From the NCBI GenBank assembly GCA_038524795.1, contig JBCBIJ010000004.1:1-64000 (forward strand): DNA of 64,000 nucleotides. The letters run 5' to 3'. How positions within the stretch are numbered: position 1 is the first letter of the stretch; each line of letters starts with the position of its first letter. The notes beneath the pieces are model-generated. The model made no database searches. It was not told where the DNA came from and was given only the letters and a program-made list of their open reading frames with translations. The position numbers and the translations under genes are program-made. Positions 8,127-17,676 of this stretch are shown here, piece after piece. Origin of the DNA: CALBPI01 sp038524795. GTDB lineage: Bacteria; Pseudomonadota; Gammaproteobacteria; Steroidobacterales; Woeseiaceae.

Positions 8127-10225
8127 AGCGCGTTCAACGCCGGAAACTCGGTTGCAGGCCGGGGAACGGGGCCAGTCCAGCGTAGCTCGAACGGCCGGCC
8201 CTCGGCGTCGTAGAACTGCACCTGGCCGCCACGGACGCTCTGGGCTACGACCTGGTAGCGGCCGCTACCTACCGGCACAAGCTGCGCCTGGTTCGTCCGA
8301 AGTAGGCGCAGAAAGTCGTTCACGGGAACGGAAACGCCCCCCATAGCCTCAATCGTCGACGCGTCCAATGAGTCGATCCAATCGTCGAACTGATCGTCCG
8401 TGACGCCGTAGTCGGGCGCAGGCAGCTTCTGGCTGCCGTATTCGACGATGCCGCCGGTGACCGAGCGTACGGCGGCGTCGAATCCGGCGCTGTCGATCGC
8501 TATGCCGTCCAGTCGACCGTTGGCAGCGGCGTAGTCGGCGTAGGCGGCCGTGATGGCTTGGCGCACGCTGGCATCGACTCTAGGATTTGCCAGGTAGGCG
8601 GTGCCGATGGCGTCGTTCAATGCGATCTGCAGGTCGACCTTTGGCGGCAGAATCGCGGCGTTGGCAGCGATGATGTCCTGGCCGCTTAGCACTGAGGCCG
8701 CCGCGGTCGGATTGTCGAGCATGAGTGAGCCCATCATCGACAGCATTGGGAAGTCGCGGCTGTCCATGGCGCGGAATACGTCGGTAGCCTGTGCGCCCAA
8801 CTCATTCGTTACCGCAGCTAGCATCTCAAGGCGGTCGGCGGCATCGGACTGCGCGTACTGGCGCGCCATCTGATCGATCTCCGGGCCGGTTAGGGCTGGC
8901 ACGGGCACGCCAAGTGACTCGCTGGCAACAGCAGCGGCCTGCGCGCGATCTTGTAGCGCCCCTTCCTCGCTTAGCGGTGGGAGCGGGTCGACGAGCCCCT
9001 TGTTGAGCGCCAGAGTCATCGGGTCGTCGCGCAGCAGTTTCTGCTGACCGCCGTATACTGCTTCAAAGCGTTGAACGAGCCGCAACTGATCGGCACTCGC
9101 GGTCTCGCGAGTCGCGTCCTGCATCCGCCGGAGCGTCTCGGCCTGTTGCGTTGGCCGCAAGCTTGCGAACTCAGCCGCGGCGTTGGCAGCTTGGACATCG
9201 CCTACGATGTCGCGAATGAGATCGGCGTCCGCTGTCGCGAGAGCATTGCCGACTAGCTCGTTGAGGTTGTCGGGTGTGCGGCCCTCCCTCAACAGGAAGT
9301 CCGCATCCGCCCACTGCTTACGAATCGCACCGACTTGCTCCTTGCGCATGGCATCGAGCTTGCGCTGCCGCTGCGCCTCGGCGCGCTCCTGTGCTGACAC
9401 TAGGTTCTGCATTGATGCCGTAATGCGGTCGGCGAGACGTGGGCCCAGCTCCTTGGCCGCGCCGCTCTGGAACTCGGCGATGACCTCTCGGCCGGCCTTC
9501 GCGCCACCACTCGCGAGCGCACGCTCGGTGTACCCGATCTGCGTGTTGGCGATCATCGCGTCCTCGAGCGCGCCTCGGCGTGCAACGGCCTGATCCGACG
9601 TTAGGATGCCGGTGCGCACAGCCTCGTCGATAGCGGCGTCGTGTTGATCCGCGAAGCTCTGGCCGAACTCAACATCGCCCTCGCGCATGGCGCGATTGAC
9701 GTCATCCTCCAGGCCATTGAGGCCATGCAGTATTTCGACCCGCTGCGCCTCTCGCTCGCGACGCTCGAATTGCATCGCGACCCGGTGACGGCGTTGGCCG
9801 ATACGAGCGTCCATCTCCAGCTCGAGCTGTGGCTGAAACTCCGGTGGCGCACCCTTGAGGATTCCTTCGCGGACAGCAGCTGCCGCCTCTTCGAATCCTG
9901 TTGGGTCGGCCTCAAACTCTGATTCGATGGTGTCGAGCTGCTCGCGCACGTCATTGCGCACACCAGCCTGGTAGGTGCTCAGCGCCGCCTGATTGAACGC
10001 ACGCGCTGGCAAGCTGTTGCGCTGGCTAAGCCTGGGCCCACCCTCGCGCGTGCCCTCGGCAGCACCATCGATCGCCGCCTGCTGCGCACCAATAACCGCG
10101 GCCGACCGCGCTTGCTGTCGTGAGAACACTGACAGGCGCTGTGACAGGCTATTAGCGACCTGCTCTGGAGCTTGCGAAACGAGCCCGGTCCGTACCTGCT
10201 CTGTAACTTCAAATCGTCGAGCCAT
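8123..10225 (-). CDS. Large phage protein, possible ejection protein A
   Basis: 700 residues from an ATG with an AGGAG ribosome site. Nearly all helix, rich in Ala, Gln, Arg and Glu. Residues about 150-330 look like long coiled coils (for example Q-F-E-R-R-E-R-E-A-Q-R and the A-E-A-Q-R-Q-R-K-L-D region). The C-terminal about 130 residues are more globular, ending with a beta-rich G-S-G-R-Y-Q-V-V-A-Q segment. Proteins of this shape and genomic position occur as internal virion or ejection proteins in podovirus-like phages. No lysozyme-type catalytic motif was seen. Assignment is structural inference. Confidence 0.65.
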   Translation of the reverse strand: MARRFEVTEQVRTGLVSQAPEQVANSLSQRLSVFSRQQARSAAVIGAQQAAIDGAAEGTREGGPRLSQRNSLPARAFNQAALSTYQAGVRNDVREQLDTIESEFEADPTGFEEAAAAVREGILKGAPPEFQPQLELEMDARIGQRRHRVAMQFERREREAQRVEILHGLNGLEDDVNRAMREGDVEFGQSFADQHDAAIDEAVRTGILTSDQAVARRGALEDAMIANTQIGYTERALASGGAKAGREVIAEFQSGAAKELGPRLADRITASMQNLVSAQERAEAQRQRKLDAMRKEQVGAIRKQWADADFLLREGRTPDNLNELVGNALATADADLIRDIVGDVQAANAAAEFASLRPTQQAETLRRMQDATRETASADQLRLVQRFEAVYGGQQKLLRDDPMTLALNKGLVDPLPPLSEEGALQDRAQAAAVASESLGVPVPALTGPEIDQMARQYAQSDAADRLEMLAAVTNELGAQATDVFRAMDSRDFPMLSMMGSLMLDNPTAAASVLSGQDIIAANAAILPPKVDLQIALNDAIGTAYLANPRVDASVRQAITAAYADYAAANGRLDGIAIDSAGFDAAVRSVTGGIVEYGSQKLPAPDYGVTDDQFDDWIDSLDASTIEAMGGVSVPVNDFLRLLRTNQAQLVPVGSGRYQVVAQSVRGGQVQFYDAEGRPFELRWTGPVPRPATEFPALNAL

Positions 10226-10448
10226 GATTTCTCCTGGCGCTGCGGGCGTGCACCACCCGCTGATGGATCAGCGCAAACATGCGTTCGGCGAGCTCGCCTC
10301 TGTGCTCGAGTGCGTCAAGGTCGATCGTGAACGCGAAGTCCACCCCATCGAGCGTCTGCGGTGGGTCCATGCGACCGATTTCGGCGCGTTGACCTGCGCC
10401 GGTGATGTTGCCGCCGATGGTCACGATTCGAGTCGGAGTTGCCGTCAT
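10209..10448 (-). CDS. Small phage protein, 79 residues
   Basis: The ATG at 10446-10448 overlaps the preceding stop (ATGA), and the end overlaps the next gene by 17 nt. Begins T-P-T-R-I-V-T-I-G-G-N and contains D-G-V-D-F-A-F-T-I-D-L, a small beta-rich fold, then a helix. Not recognised. Its place just before the large virion-type genes suggests a structural or chaperone accessory role. Confidence 0.6.
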   Translation of the reverse strand: MTATPTRIVTIGGNITGAGQRAEIGRMDPPQTLDGVDFAFTIDLDALEHRGELAERMFALIHQRVVHARSARRNHGSTI

Positions 10449-10654
10449 ACTCCAGGCCCTCGGTTGCTTACGCGGCGCGCGATCGTCTGGAGGGCCCTTG
10501 TAACCTGCGATCTCCGGTTCTCGCGGCCCAACCCCAGCTTGGCGTCATCGATCAACACAGTAATCGCAGCCGCTGGTTGCTCACCGGCCGTGTTGACCTC
10601 GATAACGTCTTCCGAACTGACGCCGTCATTAGTCGTATACGCATGAATTGCCAT
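10445..10654 (-). CDS. Small phage protein, 69 residues
   Basis: Starts at an ATG behind AGGAGACGACGA, 10 nt after the SSB stop. A beta-strand-rich N-terminus with acidic residues is followed by a basic C-terminus (G-R-E-N-R-R-S-Q-V). No family recognised. It is coupled by ATGA to the next gene. Confidence 0.6.
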   Translation of the reverse strand: MAIHAYTTNDGVSSEDVIEVNTAGEQPAAAITVLIDDAKLGLGRENRRSQVTRALQTIARRVSNRGPGV

Positions 10655-10664
10655 TCGTCGTCTC

Positions 10665-11075
10665 CTAGTTGCTGTTGCCCGCCAAGGCCACCATGCCGGC
10701 TACAGCAGGGTTGTCTTTGAGTGGGCGTTTCCGTGTCTCATTTGTCTCAGAGCGTCGGCCTCGGCTGACGCTGCGCGGCCCGATGATCTGGCGCACAACA
10801 AGCTGCAGCTCTCGTCGCTCATCTCCGTGTTGCAGCCAGCGTCGCACGCGTAGTTCGCCTGTAACGCTTACGTGGTCGCCGTCTCGATGCCGAGCGAGCT
10901 CTGCCGCTTTCTTGCCGAATCCAACGAGCTGGAACCGCTGGACGACAGTGTCGGAGTCGTCACCAGGCAACGGCACCGCGATGCAACCTGTTGCCCAGTC
11001 GGTTCCGGTGCTCGAACGCCGGTGCTCTGGCGTGCCCTCGAGGCGGCCGGCTGCGGTGAGCATTGCCGTCGTCAT
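10665..11075 (-). CDS. ssb: Phage single-stranded DNA-binding protein (OB fold)
   Basis: 136 residues from the ATG at 11073-11075, which overlaps the replication-gene stop as ATGA. The upstream 16-residue extension is rejected. The pattern fits a divergent SSB OB fold: M-L-T-A-A-G-R-L near the N-terminus, V-V-Q-R-F-Q-L-V-G-F-G-K-K-A-A-E-L-A, and H-V-S-V-T-G-E-L-R-V-R-R-W, matching the family's 'v.G.l..r.y' strands. It would coat single-stranded DNA during element replication. The basic Ser/Arg tail lacks the acidic D-D-I-P-F tip of host SSB, so it may not recruit the host partners that bind that tip. Confidence 0.7.
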   Translation of the reverse strand: MTTAMLTAAGRLEGTPEHRRSSTGTDWATGCIAVPLPGDDSDTVVQRFQLVGFGKKAAELARHRDGDHVSVTGELRVRRWLQHGDERRELQLVVRQIIGPRSVSRGRRSETNETRKRPLKDNPAVAGMVALAGNSN

Positions 11076-12031
11076 GCGGCACCTTGCGCAAGTTGCGCGC
11101 GAGCCTCGGCTTCCGCATTCCAAACGCGCCGAGTGAATTGGGCGTCAGACTCAGACTCCCGTTGCACGTCGATACCCAATTCGACTGCCTTCGCCGTTGC
11201 TGATCGCACCTCTGGGTCGATGCAAGAGGCTTGCGGAGTGATTGGCCGTCTCAGCGCATCGCTGAAGCCCTTCTTCGCGAGCCATGTGTGAAACCGCTTG
11301 AGGTGCCGCAGCTCCTCGCCGCTGGCATCATGCGTTGCCCGCGCCTTGCGTGCGGCCTCAACGATCGTGTCTGTGTTTTCGCATGTGATGGCGCCGGCCA
11401 CTTCGAGCTGTTGCCACTCGTGTGCAGCCCTTGCTCGGTCACCGTGTTGGCCGAATGCATCCCACGCACGCAAGAATCGATCAGCGGCATCAGCGGTGAG
11501 TGCATACCATAGGCGGCCATCGCCAGGATCAGCCTCAACACCGCCGCCGCCATCGACCATGTCAGTGGTCAGTGGTCCTTGGTCAATGGTCAAGAGTCCA
11601 GAGTCAGGCGAATTGGCACCGTCGTCGCCCGGAATAGTTGACTCGTGCTCAAGCAATGCATGATCCAAGCATGGCTCTTTGTTGGAATCGCCCTCGGAAT
11701 CAGGGCTTTCCGGCCCAGGCAGCTCCGAGTTCGGCTCCTTGTGATGGGGACTCTGCAATGAGTCCCAGTCACAGACCTGCAGGAGCGAACGTCCGCCCAC
11801 TACGTATCGATGGACCTTGCCGATACGCTCGAGATCGTCGATCGCCGACTCAATGTTGACGCTGTCGTATGGGAGAGTCTGAGCCGCGATGCGCTTTGGC
11901 CGATACAGAACTCGACCGGACCTGTCGGCAATCGTCATGAGCCCGAGGTAGAGCAAGCGGACGATCGGTTCGACCTCGGCGAGTTCGTCGTCGACGAACA
12001 CCGAGGGCTTCAGTGACCTGGCTCGCGGCAT
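11072..12031 (-). CDS. Phage replication initiation-type protein
   Basis: 319 residues. The first about 105 residues match the winged-helix domain of phage replication/replisome organiser proteins: R-A-R-S-L-K-P-S-V-F, then L-L-Y-L-G-L-M-T-I-A-D-R-S-G-R, the P-K-R-I-A-A-Q-T-L-P-Y-D strand, and a D-W-D-S-L-Q-S-P-H-H-K-E-P-N-S-E boundary motif. A variable acidic linker (about 105-165) follows, then a helical C-terminal domain. Such proteins bind the origin and load the host helicase. The gene heads a chain of ATGA-linked genes with SSB next, which supports a replication module. Repeats forming an origin were not identified. Confidence 0.75.
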   Translation of the reverse strand: MPRARSLKPSVFVDDELAEVEPIVRLLYLGLMTIADRSGRVLYRPKRIAAQTLPYDSVNIESAIDDLERIGKVHRYVVGGRSLLQVCDWDSLQSPHHKEPNSELPGPESPDSEGDSNKEPCLDHALLEHESTIPGDDGANSPDSGLLTIDQGPLTTDMVDGGGGVEADPGDGRLWYALTADAADRFLRAWDAFGQHGDRARAAHEWQQLEVAGAITCENTDTIVEAARKARATHDASGEELRHLKRFHTWLAKKGFSDALRRPITPQASCIDPEVRSATAKAVELGIDVQRESESDAQFTRRVWNAEAEARAQLAQGAA

Positions 12032-12036
12032 CGCGG

Positions 12037-12330
12037 TCAGGCGGCCCGGTCGCTGTCTTGTGCACCGGCGGCCTCAGCATCGGGGCGGCCAAGCCAACTC
12101 AAGGCCCACTGCCGCAAACGGCTTCTGCTCATCAAGATCGAGCGATTCGGCAGCTTCAATACGACACCGAAGTCATCCATGCCGTTCGCCTTGCGTCGAG
12201 ACACCGCTGCGCGACAACCGGCTTCCGAGGGAAAGAGTTTTCGGAACTCAGGGTCGGCGTAAATCTCGCTGATCAGTGCGAAGTCTGAAAGATCGACATC
12301 CGGGGGATTGGCGGTGGCGTTTGGTGTCAT
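12037..12330 (-). CDS. Excisionase/AlpA-like small DNA-binding protein
   Basis: 97 residues from the ATG at 12328-12330 with a GGAG site 8 nt upstream. The longer frame to 12360 lacks a ribosome site. The central region F-P-S-E-A-G-C-R-A-A-V-S-R-R-K-A-N-G then L-P-N-R-S-I-L-M-S-R-S-R-L-R-Q-W looks like a winged helix used by excisionases and small regulators. It sits 5 nt before the replication gene and 170 nt from the integrase stop, the usual place for a directionality factor. Specific function not proven. Confidence 0.6.
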   Translation of the reverse strand: MTPNATANPPDVDLSDFALISEIYADPEFRKLFPSEAGCRAAVSRRKANGMDDFGVVLKLPNRSILMSRSRLRQWALSWLGRPDAEAAGAQDSDRAA

Positions 12331-12499
12331 GGTCAGCTCCGTGAAATTGCGACGAAGCACAGACTAATTGAGCAAAGCTTCAAAACTTAGCGGTATTAAA
12401 CCGTTCGACCGTAAGGTTCCAACAAGACCGGAGAAACGAGGAATTGCATGCCGCGCTATGCGCCGCTATGCCGCCGAATGCCGACCATTGCTGATTGTC

Positions 12500-13558
12500 T
12501 CAGTGGACGTGCAAATCACCGGCCGACGAATCATCGCCTTCGAATCGCTCAGTCATTTGCGCAAGTAGGGCGTGCTTGTGCGTGTCGTTCAGGTGCGCGT
12601 ATCGCTTCACCATCTGCAGAGTGCGATGGCCGAGGACGTCAGCGATCTCGACCGTCGACGCTCCTTGCTGAGCTAGGTAGGACGCCGCGGTGTGGCGCAG
12701 GTCGTGGAAGCGGAAGTTGGTGATGCCTGCTTCGCGAAGTGCAGCAGCCCACGCCTTACGCCAGTTGAAAGAGCCGTGCCCGCGCGTTGCTGGAAAGAGC
12801 AGGGCGCTATCCCCTCGATCGGCCTCGTATCGACGCAGTATGCCGAGTGCCGGACCCTTGATCGGCAAAGTGCGTGGATCCGAGTTTTTCGACTTTGCGA
12901 TGTAAGCGGTTCCGCTGTCCGTATCAACGTCACTCCATCGCAACTGCTCAAGCTCGCTCACGCGTGCTCCCGTAGACAGGGCAAGCATGACAAGAGGGAG
13001 CATGCCGGACCAGTGACTGCTTGCGCACGCGTCGATCAGGCGCCGGCGCTCGTCGTCACTAAGCCATCGCGTTCGCCCAGGCGGTTCTGCACGACGCGAT
13101 ACCTGACGCGCGACGTTGTCAGCGACCCACTGGCGATCGCGGTGCGCGTGGTTCAGCACCGCGCTGATTGCTGCGTGGTATCGATTGATGGTTGATGGCC
13201 CACGAGTACGACCGCGGTCGGTCGGCGTCTTTCGCAGATCGTGGAGTGCGTCCGAGACGATCGCAGCGGTAAAGTCGCAGAGTCGAATATCGCCGACCCT
13301 GTCGCGCCAGAAGTCGAACCTGTGCGTCGGGCTCTGTGGCCGGACTTCGAGGAAGTCGTCGATAGCCTCGCCAACCGTATGCGTCATGCGAGGGTCGATC
13401 TGCTTGAGCCGATCCTCCTCCACACGTCCCCAGGTCTTTGCCGTCTGCTTTCTGCTGAATGTTCGCGAGATGCTCGGGTGACCGGCGACGCGGACCTGGC
13501 ATCGCCACCGGACTGTCTTGCCGTCGCTATTGATGCGCTTGGTAATTGAGACTGGCAT
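12500..13558 (-). CDS. Tyrosine-type site-specific integrase
   Basis: 352 residues from the ATG at 13556-13558 (GGAG site). A GTG five codons upstream is the alternative. An N-terminal arm-binding domain and a SAM-like core domain are followed by the catalytic domain with R199 (S-T-G-A-R-V-S-E), H285-x-x-R288 (H-D-L-R-H-T-A-A-S), H311 (L-G-H-R) and the nucleophile Y320 (K-R-Y-A-H-L). All catalytic residues are present, so it should be active. It lies 140 nt from the 3' end of a tRNA gene in the same orientation, the standard layout of tRNA-targeting islands, and defines the right end of the element. Confidence 0.95.
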   Translation of the reverse strand: MPVSITKRINSDGKTVRWRCQVRVAGHPSISRTFSRKQTAKTWGRVEEDRLKQIDPRMTHTVGEAIDDFLEVRPQSPTHRFDFWRDRVGDIRLCDFTAAIVSDALHDLRKTPTDRGRTRGPSTINRYHAAISAVLNHAHRDRQWVADNVARQVSRRAEPPGRTRWLSDDERRRLIDACASSHWSGMLPLVMLALSTGARVSELEQLRWSDVDTDSGTAYIAKSKNSDPRTLPIKGPALGILRRYEADRGDSALLFPATRGHGSFNWRKAWAAALREAGITNFRFHDLRHTAASYLAQQGASTVEIADVLGHRTLQMVKRYAHLNDTHKHALLAQMTERFEGDDSSAGDLHVH

Positions 13559-13697
13559 CGCGTCGTTCTCCACATTGCGTGAAGAAAGTATGCGAGCCGA
13601 GAGCTCGATTCCGCACCCTTATTGCACCATTCGACGCTGCGTGCGGGTCGCGCAACGCCGACCGAGCCAGATATTAATAGGCAAATCAGGGGGATAG

Positions 13698-13774
<77 letters not shown>

Positions 13775-13888
13775 TGTCGCGATCGCGATGCGAGTCTAGC
13801 AGGTCCGCCGTAACACGGTGCATCGACCTGCAAGCCGCTGTTTCTTAGCGCTTTCTTGTGAACCACGCCGCAAAAGGCCAGAAAAGGC

Positions 13889-13918
13889 TTGACAGCTATT
13901 TGGATTAAAAAGTAGTGT
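13889..13918 (+). promoter_or_regulatory. Promoter of the membrane protein-XRE operon
   Basis: TTGACA (13889-13894) and TAGTGT (13913-13918), spacer 18. The -10 overlaps the dyad TAGT-N6-ACTA, a plausible autoregulatory site for the XRE protein encoded second in the operon. Confidence 0.5.
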
Positions 13919-13958
13919 ATTTACTATGTTCTGTATCTCAGAAACTCAGGAGCATAGT

Positions 13959-14435
13959 ATGAAAACCCGATTCCAGGCCTACCTCAGCAAGCTGTTTCGC
14001 CAGCCCGTTGTGGAGAAATACCAGACGCCTTCCATCCGCCGCAGCCTTGTGGTGGCGCTGATCATCGTCCAGTTCCTGGCCGCAGGCTGCTTCATCCTGA
14101 TTCCGCAGGACGTCGTCTGGCCGCTGTTCCCCGCATTTATTGCGATGGTTTACCTGCAGGGCATGCTCAACATGTCCACACGCGGCATGTTCGAGCTCTC
14201 CGACGACCACCTCGACGAATTTCTTGTGGCCGAGCGGGACGCGGCCTATCGCAAGGCCTACTTCTTTGGGCTGCTGTGGTTGCTGTTGGTGCCGCTCGTT
14301 GACGGCCTCACGGACCATCTTGAGCTGCGCCGGATCTATACGCTGTCCTTCATCATGCTGGGCTTCCTCTGGGGCCTGAGTCTGCCGCGTGTCATTGCGG
14401 CTTGGGGCCGGCCGGCCGAGACGGCGGAGGAATAA
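13959..14435 (+). CDS. Four-helix inner-membrane protein, partner of XRE regulator
   Basis: 158 residues from the ATG at 13959 with an AGGAG site (an upstream in-frame ATG at 13926 is rejected). Four hydrophobic helices are visible at about 29-48, 53-72, 98-116 and 126-143. The cytoplasmic loop D-D-H-L-D-E-F-L-V-A-E-R-D is charged. It ends 2 nt before the XRE gene. Pairs of a small membrane protein plus a short Cro/CI-type regulator are widespread and may form a signalling unit in which the membrane protein tethers or senses. That role is inferred from linkage only. Confidence 0.75.
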   Translation: MKTRFQAYLSKLFRQPVVEKYQTPSIRRSLVVALIIVQFLAAGCFILIPQDVVWPLFPAFIAMVYLQGMLNMSTRGMFELSDDHLDEFLVAERDAAYRKAYFFGLLWLLLVPLVDGLTDHLELRRIYTLSFIMLGFLWGLSLPRVIAAWGRPAETAEE

Positions 14436-14437
14436 CC

Positions 14438-14701
14438 ATGCCTCCGAAAAAGTCTGTCAGCTATCACAATCGCGTGCGCCTGGTCCGCACGGAACGCGGG
14501 CTTTCGCGCAAAGCGCTGGCCGAAGCCGTGGACGCCCACCCGCAAACGATCGGATATATCGAACGCGGTGAGTACAACCTCAGTATGGACCTGGCGTTAC
14601 GGATCTGTGAGGCACTGGGCGTCTCACTCGACGCATTGTTTTCGATGAAACCGTTTGCGCCATTGACCAGCGAACAACTCATCGGCGGCGAACGCGCCTA
14701 G
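14438..14701 (+). CDS. XRE-family transcriptional regulator
   Basis: 87 residues. The ATG at 14438 has a GAGGAA site. The helix-turn-helix spans about 8-64: V-R-L-V-R-T-E-R-G-L-S-R-K-A-L-A-E-A-V, then P-Q-T-I-G-Y-I-E-R-G-E-Y-N, the standard Cro/CI pattern. There is no sensor domain, only a short hydrophobic tail (L-F-S-M-K-P-F). It most likely regulates its own operon, whose promoter contains a short dyad. Confidence 0.85.
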   Translation: MPPKKSVSYHNRVRLVRTERGLSRKALAEAVDAHPQTIGYIERGEYNLSMDLALRICEALGVSLDALFSMKPFAPLTSEQLIGGERA

Positions 14702-14832
14702 TGACGTCAACAAATCTTCACAAAACTTCTTGCAACCATTCCGCAGGCCCCGGCATCTACTTATACACAACGCGAACAAAAATGCGCCATTTCGGATAGC
14801 CAGCGGCACAACCCCCACGGAGCACCGTCGCC

Positions 14833-15168
14833 ATGAATTCGCAGATTTTTACAGTACGGAATTTCTCATTGACCGCCATTTCGGCGCTCGCTGTCGTCCT
14901 TTGGCAGACGGGCCTGTATTTCGGCGCGATGATCCTCTTGCTCGTCACAGCCGGTATCGCCATCGCGCGCCCGAGCATTCGTGACCAGCGCCTGATCCTC
15001 GATGGCACGCCCGTACTGCTTATGTTCGCCGTCATGTTCGTCGCCGCCAGCGGCATGGTTTACGCCGTGGAGACCGTTGGCGGCCTGTTCGAGAGCGATG
15101 CGAGCACGGAGTGCACGGCCGAGACTAATCTCGCCGCACGCAGCGTGCTCATCGATCCCGTCAACTGA
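14833..15168 (+). CDS. Hypothetical membrane protein
   Basis: 111 residues with about three hydrophobic segments (about 12-28, 30-46, 59-81) and an acidic, cysteine-containing C-terminal tail. A GGAG site lies upstream of the ATG. It starts 131 nt after the XRE gene. No family recognised. Confidence 0.55.
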   Translation: MNSQIFTVRNFSLTAISALAVVLWQTGLYFGAMILLLVTAGIAIARPSIRDQRLILDGTPVLLMFAVMFVAASGMVYAVETVGGLFESDASTECTAETNLAARSVLIDPVN

Positions 15169-15252
15169 GTAGCAAGGCCGTCCCGCGTATTGGGTCGCGG
15201 GCCGGTGCGTGGCCGGTTATGCTCGGCTCAGGACCCCCACCCGGAGCCGAGC

Positions 15253-15603
15253 ATGGCCGACACGCGTGATGCGTTACGTTCCATCACCGAGAGCATCGAA
15301 AACGAACTCAAACGTCTCGAGATCTGGGACGAAGAACCACCCAGCGCCGAAGCGCTAAAGAGTCAGGAACCGTTTTGCTTTGATACGCTGGGATTCGCCC
15401 AGTGGATGCAGTGGATTTTTCTGCCGCGCGTGCAGGAGGTGGTCGAGAACGAGCGCGATATGCCCGCGCAGAGTGATGTGCACACCTACGCTGAGGAAGT
15501 GCTCAAGAACACCGACTACGAATCCGAACAGCTCTTGTTCCTGATCAAGACGTTCGATGAGATCGTCGCGACCGGCGGCGATGCAGTTACAGCCGGAAAC
15601 TAG
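15253..15603 (+). CDS. YqcC family protein (DUF446)
   Basis: 116 residues. The ATG at 15253 is preferred over an upstream in-frame start at 15190. Matches the YqcC family: an N-terminal helix, then E-P-F-C-F-D-T-L-G-F-A-Q-W-M-Q-W-I-F-L-P-R, which mirrors the E. coli F-x-D-T-M-x-x-x-E-W-L-Q-W-V-x-x-P-R core, and a helical C-terminus. A small soluble protein of unknown biochemical role. A bidirectional terminator follows directly. Confidence 0.85.
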   Translation: MADTRDALRSITESIENELKRLEIWDEEPPSAEALKSQEPFCFDTLGFAQWMQWIFLPRVQEVVENERDMPAQSDVHTYAEEVLKNTDYESEQLLFLIKTFDEIVATGGDAVTAGN

Positions 15604-15611
15604 TTTTGAAC

Positions 15612-15648
15612 AAAAAAAGGCCGCGCCCGAATGGGGTGCGGCCTTTTT
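15612..15648. terminator. Bidirectional intrinsic terminator
   Basis: Stem GGCCGC/GCGGCC with a 13-nt loop, flanked by A7 on the left and T5 on the right. It separates the rightward yqcC-type gene from the end of leftward rpoD. Confidence 0.85.
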
Positions 15649-15665
15649 GCGTCTGCGGGCGACGC

Positions 15666-17474
<1,809 letters not shown>

Positions 17475-17676
17475 GTCGACTTCCTCAAAAACAGTTGCGC
17501 GCGCAAGCGTCACCGCCGCGCTGCGATTGCGTTTTGGTAGTGGTCAAAAGCCACTCTTGTTGGCGCAAGGCCGTGCGCCTCGTCGATGCCATGTCTATGG
17601 CAGGTGCCGCGCTGGCGGGTCCGCTCCGCGGGCAATCGGCCGATGATATCAAGAGGTAAGGCCAAATCCAACGGTG

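Larger units (their letters stand above)
1..13697. mobile_element. Integrative element at tRNA(CAT): candidate phage satellite or prophage remnant
   Basis: The right boundary is the tRNA 3' end at 13698. The left boundary is not found: no second copy of the tRNA 3' segment is visible in 1-13697. Contents from the right are integrase, small DNA-binding protein, replication protein, SSB, small ORFs, three large helical virion-type proteins, small ORFs, TerS-like protein, S24-like protein, a hypothetical protein and cargo. Large terminase, portal, capsid, tail and lysis genes are absent from the visible part. Confidence 0.65.

Noticed and set aside
1..13697. Calling the element a complete prophage
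   Set aside because: No large terminase, portal, capsid, tail or lysis gene is visible.
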